From Moraxella caviae (GTDB lineage Bacteria > Pseudomonadota > Gammaproteobacteria > Pseudomonadales > Moraxellaceae), in NCBI RefSeq assembly GCF_002014985.1, contig NZ_MUXU01000004.1, positions 1-46,998 on the forward strand: 46,998 nt of DNA. Reading direction: 5' to 3'. A program made the translations under genes and the position numbers. Positions 44,601-46,998 of the stretch are shown here, in pieces. Every line of letters begins with the position of its first letter. The first letter of the stretch is position 1. A model generated the notes under the pieces. It ran no database searches, was not told the origin of the DNA, and saw only the letters and a program-made list of their open reading frames with translations.

Positions 44601-45742
44601 AAGCCGCTCGTGATGCCGTTATTGCCAATACCAGCTCAGCCACTGGCTCAGCTATTGTAGGTAGCCGTAACCACGTTAATACCAAAGGTACGTTTATCAT
44701 TGGTAATGGTGTCAATACCACAGGCTTGAACGCAAGCATGCAAAAACTGAGCGACAGCGTAGCCAACTCAGTATACCTAGGTAATGACAGCACCGTAACC
44801 ACTAACCAAAACACCACTGCAGACGACTTTGACCCATGGGTACAAGCAAAAGGCAAAGATGGCACGTTCACCAGCACAGGCATTAAAAATGCAGCCCTGA
44901 ACTCAGCAACTGGAAACACCAGTGAAACTGGCGGTGCATTTGGCACAGTAAAAGAAGCCACCATCAACGGCATTAACCTAAGCAGAGGCGAATCATTCAA
45001 TCTTACTTATGGTGATTTTGAAGGCGCAAGCGCGGTAGGTGCAGTGTCTGTGGGTGCAGCTGGCGCAGAACGCCGTATCCAAAACGTAGCGGCTGGCTTG
45101 ATTGGTCCACGTTCTACAGACGCCATCAACGGCTCACAGCTTTACACTGCAACCAAAGCAGTGATGGAAGCCATGCCTGTGGTGAAAGCAGGTGATAACA
45201 TCACCGTAACACCATCAAAAGCAAATGCGACTGGCGTAGTAACTTATACTGTAAGCGCCACGCTACCTGAAGGCGGTGCACCAGTAGAAAGCTACACCCA
45301 CGTTAACGACGGCAGCGAAGGTCAGCCGGCAGGCGACCCAGCCACCAACAAAGGTGCTTACAACGCCAAAGGCGGTGCATTGGGTAAGAATGACATTGCC
45401 ATCGGTATCAATGCTAAATCTGCTGGCGGTTCTGACAGTATCGTCATTGGTACGAAGGCACAAAGCTCGTCAACCTCTAATGCAACAAACATCGTTATTG
45501 GTAAAGACGCACTGACAAACGCCGAGAGTAACGTTGTTGTGGGCAAGTCGGCAAACATTGTAGGTGCTGAAGACGCGGTTGCTATCGGTACTAAAGCACA
45601 GGTTACCGGTGCGTCGGGCGTTGCCATTGGTCAGAAAGCGGCAGCGACTGGCGAGCAATCGGTTGCCATCGGTGCCGAAGCGGCAGCAAGCAACAAACGC
45701 GCTATCGCCATCGGTGATAGCGCTCAGGCTCAGGCGAGCTAA
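41666..45742 (+). CDS. Trimeric autotransporter adhesin (YadA/Hag/UspA type), ended by an in-frame TAA
   Basis: Surface adhesin secreted by the type V route. ESPR-type start MNKVYKVIFNRSLGVFQAVS (1-20), long signal peptide cleaved near SQALA-AP (60/61). The passenger is made of YadA-head 14-residue repeats with S(I/V)AIG cores (many copies, about 90-340 and 520-1080, again 1250-1358) and YadA-stalk necks RRLQNVSAGLISATSTDAVN (about 390) and RRIQNVAAGLIGPRSTDAIN (about 1133), each followed by a YTHVNDG segment. Nothing here is the C-terminal membrane barrel. The frame ends at TAA 45740-45742 in the middle of a head repeat (AQAQAS-stop-SIAIG), and the same frame continues to the window end, so as it stands the product lacks its anchor and would not be surface-bound. 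Confidence 0.92.
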   Translation: MNKVYKVIFNRSLGVFQAVSELGKSQGKTSSKTTTGSVAKTVTLSVAAAGAIITSSQALAAPMVESPGQDGIAYTYNDGNSVATATHPYSIAIGRATAEGAYTYALGSDSVASAENESGAVAIGKQANATGQQAAAIGVQTTASANGATAIGADGTTAAGYQSTAIGESTFSLSSNSVAIGSDATTAGSEDGTGKYSTALGYRAVASNDSDKKFRDDGVQLRDVDNTDESHAIAAGSSSKADGYWASAIGGHASATGDRTTAIGGAAKASAWRATAVGSGSLANNVGATALGNASDATAAGATALGQFSVADVPNSVALGSYSIVTAERTDNTAGTTTYDSVEINGVDYEGWVGGTTHEFEGGTPISVVSVGGKQTITDEQGNKKEILVSRRLQNVSAGLISATSTDAVNGSQLYMLAAKTKPNYTHVNDGESASPIDRSGTAEGEALNALIFNKSGNNYYLKSEADILAMPTSTPKEVATFEKAKKLYYNYKQNRGLYHEGGGATNLGDIAMGMGAHTAGYNGGASSNSIAIGTDAQAGLNTVSDRLAGATTAERAASAHNRDVIAIGTRATAVDRVNVGSFSLQTPGNASWGDAIATAVDGASGRATNIYNRTKQSTKSAAAPEGYSASELTNSNAAHYNQATIGRNGPPSMNEELGIQNHDYNPNEAFARATVLGSDATATTGSIAIGSNATAGRIPGLYGNPGEGFGLAVAVGSMASALGNSSVAVGNNAMAGGYGAMAMGRQAAALKNNAMASGVASAALAAGSIAFGAQAQAEDKDGIAFGVGMASEKITTNTANNLYSVRKEQTLSQGEGAIAFGSGARVENGRTVRNALNVNDTTLTATGNTDGAIAFGHDSRTYSKAGLAMGENTVSGVKGDKTIIETVAIGNKAQAVGNISLAIGSEAMAKGNQTIAIGYANVVEGDFSGAIGDPSTIRGTNSYTVGNDNIVAYNTDGAYGFGANNQFGGTTTYDANGKAARDAVIANTSSATGSAIVGSRNHVNTKGTFIIGNGVNTTGLNASMQKLSDSVANSVYLGNDSTVTTNQNTTADDFDPWVQAKGKDGTFTSTGIKNAALNSATGNTSETGGAFGTVKEATINGINLSRGESFNLTYGDFEGASAVGAVSVGAAGAERRIQNVAAGLIGPRSTDAINGSQLYTATKAVMEAMPVVKAGDNITVTPSKANATGVVTYTVSATLPEGGAPVESYTHVNDGSEGQPAGDPATNKGAYNAKGGALGKNDIAIGINAKSAGGSDSIVIGTKAQSSSTSNATNIVIGKDALTNAESNVVVGKSANIVGAEDAVAIGTKAQVTGASGVAIGQKAAATGEQSVAIGAEAAASNKRAIAIGDSAQAQAS

Positions 45743-46998
45743 TCTATTGCCATCGGTCGTGATTCTGTAGCGAATATCGATAACTCGGTTGCTTTGGGTA
45801 ACAACTCTCAAACCGTAGCATCAGGTGCTCACACTGGCGGTACAGGCAGAGTAAGCTCAGCCACCGTAAACGGTGTGACTTACTCAGGCTTTGCAGGTCG
45901 AAATGCAAGCTCTGTGGTATCTATGGGTACTTCAACCGACCCTCGCCGTGTTCAGCACGTTGCCGCAGGTCTCATCGACGCTTTCTCTACAGACGCCATC
46001 AACGGCTCGCAGTTGTATTTGGTAGCTGATAAGCTGAAAACTGAAATTGACACTAAAGCCTCTCCATTTACCACTTATGTAAACGGTACTCAAGTTGAAA
46101 CTATCGGTAAAGATGATACTACTGTACATTTTGCTAACGGTTTAGGTACAACGGCTCGTTTTATCCCAGCAACAGGCACAGATAAGAACGCACAAATCAC
46201 CTTTGATGTGAATGTGGACGATGAGACGGTTAAGATTGTAGATGGCAAGCTAACTGCGGTTGCTCCAAACGTAGTTGGTACAGGCTTGGCGAACGTAACG
46301 TCTGAGACTAAAGACGGTGTTACTACTTATACTGTAGACGTACCAAAATCAGAAGCGCCGAGCGTAACTGGCGGTAAGCTAAATCTGACCACTGGTGGCG
46401 ATACTATGGTATTGACCGCAAACGACACCATCAATGCGATCAATAACTCTGGCTTCACCTTGACCACTTCAGCGGCAGAAGGCAAGAAAATCTCTGGCGA
46501 TGATGAGACGATCAACCCGGGTGATACCGTAGACCTAGTAGCGGGCAAAAACTTGACCGTGAAGCAAGAAGCGAACGGTAAAGTAACCTTCGCAACTGGC
46601 GAAACCGTACACTTCACTACCATCAATGTTGGCGAAACTCCAGTAATCAACATCGGTGTAGGCGGTATCAACATGGGCGGTAAGCCTATCACCAACTTGC
46701 CGGGCAACCTAACTCCAACGTTCAACAACGATGAGTACAACCCAGATGGTAAAACTGTAACCATGGGCATGAACTTGCCATCGAACTTGAATCTAACGGC
46801 TGCAGCAACTGTAGGCGACATTCTAAACTCTGGCTGGAACCTACAAAACAACGGCAACTCAGTTGACTTCGTGAAGCCTTACGACACTGTGAACTTCGTG
46901 AACGGTAACGTAACTACTGCAGTAGCAACACCAAATGGTGATGGTACTTCAACAGACGTAGCTTACAACGTAAACTTCGATCCAAATACGTTGACCAC
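45743..46998 (+). pseudogene. Continuation of the autotransporter after the stop codon (runs off the window)
   Basis: Same frame as the adhesin, no stop to the last base. It starts SIAIGRDSVANIDNSVALGN (head repeat), includes a third neck RRVQHVAAGLIDAFSTDAIN, then stalk-type sequence (NGVTYSGFAG, GINMGGKPITNLPG, VNFVNGNVTTAVATP). There is no start codon with a ribosome site at its beginning, so it is expressed only if the TAA is read through or is absent in other isolates. The translocator barrel should lie beyond 46998. Confidence 0.8.

Noticed and set aside
46327..46857. 176-codon minus-strand ORF inside the adhesin
   Set aside because: Antisense of a repetitive, stop-poor adhesin frame, as are the other minus-strand ORFs from 42216 on; no ribosome sites or family features.

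Overview
The window looks like a chromosomal segment of a Moraxellaceae bacterium, most likely a Moraxella. Three things point there: a very large trimeric autotransporter of the YadA/Hag/UspA type with an ESPR-type signal peptide, a pilT/yggS divergent pair, and an AT-leaning genome whose intergenic gaps carry many short palindromic repeats. Species cannot be fixed from sequence reading alone.

Layout. (1) 1-3930 is the right end of a prophage: a frameshifted tail gene with a GDPD-like end, two small membrane proteins (holin candidates), tightly coupled tail/baseplate genes and a C93/H-type amidase-like endolysin. A terminator, six 10-bp repeats in two tandem blocks, and the 5' half of a CAU-anticodon tRNA gene follow, which together look like an attachment site. 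(2) 4275-7211 holds three cobalamin nucleotide-loop genes (cobT, a cobC-like phosphatase, cobS). (3) 7341-20128 mixes housekeeping and accessory genes: a membrane-anchored C13 (legumain-like) peptidase, a Sel1 protein, metX-metW, hemH, a divergent HxlR regulator/NAD(P)-binding protein pair, a His-rich SnoaL-like lipoprotein, monomeric isocitrate dehydrogenase and htpG with a heat-shock-like promoter. (4) 20332-25473 is a methionine locus in which metR and metE are separated by a class D beta-lactamase gene. (5) 25724-38949 carries a DUF2799 lipoprotein, a PuuP-like permease, a pteridine-reductase-like SDR, cca, pilT, yggS, nadE, a PP0621-like small protein, an MFS transporter and a UbiH-family hydroxylase. 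(6) 39122-41023 has tRNA-Ser(UGA), miaE and a frameshifted small membrane protein. (7) 41666 to the window end is the autotransporter adhesin. It has a C10 tract and competing hairpins in its leader and is split by an in-frame TAA at 45740, after which the same frame stays open to the edge.

Methionine genes recur (metX/metW, metR, metE), and B12 salvage genes coexist with the B12-independent MetE. Intergenic space from 32.7 to 40.7 kb is dominated by two repeat families: one built on CTTCGACAAGCTCAGGGCG and its partner half-site, the other on GTTGGGTT...AACCCAAC. The least ordinary parts are the adhesin leader and its internal stop, the attachment site, the beta-lactamase inside the met locus, a Cys/His-rich insertion in MetE and 11-bp phased repeats just after htpG and ubiH.
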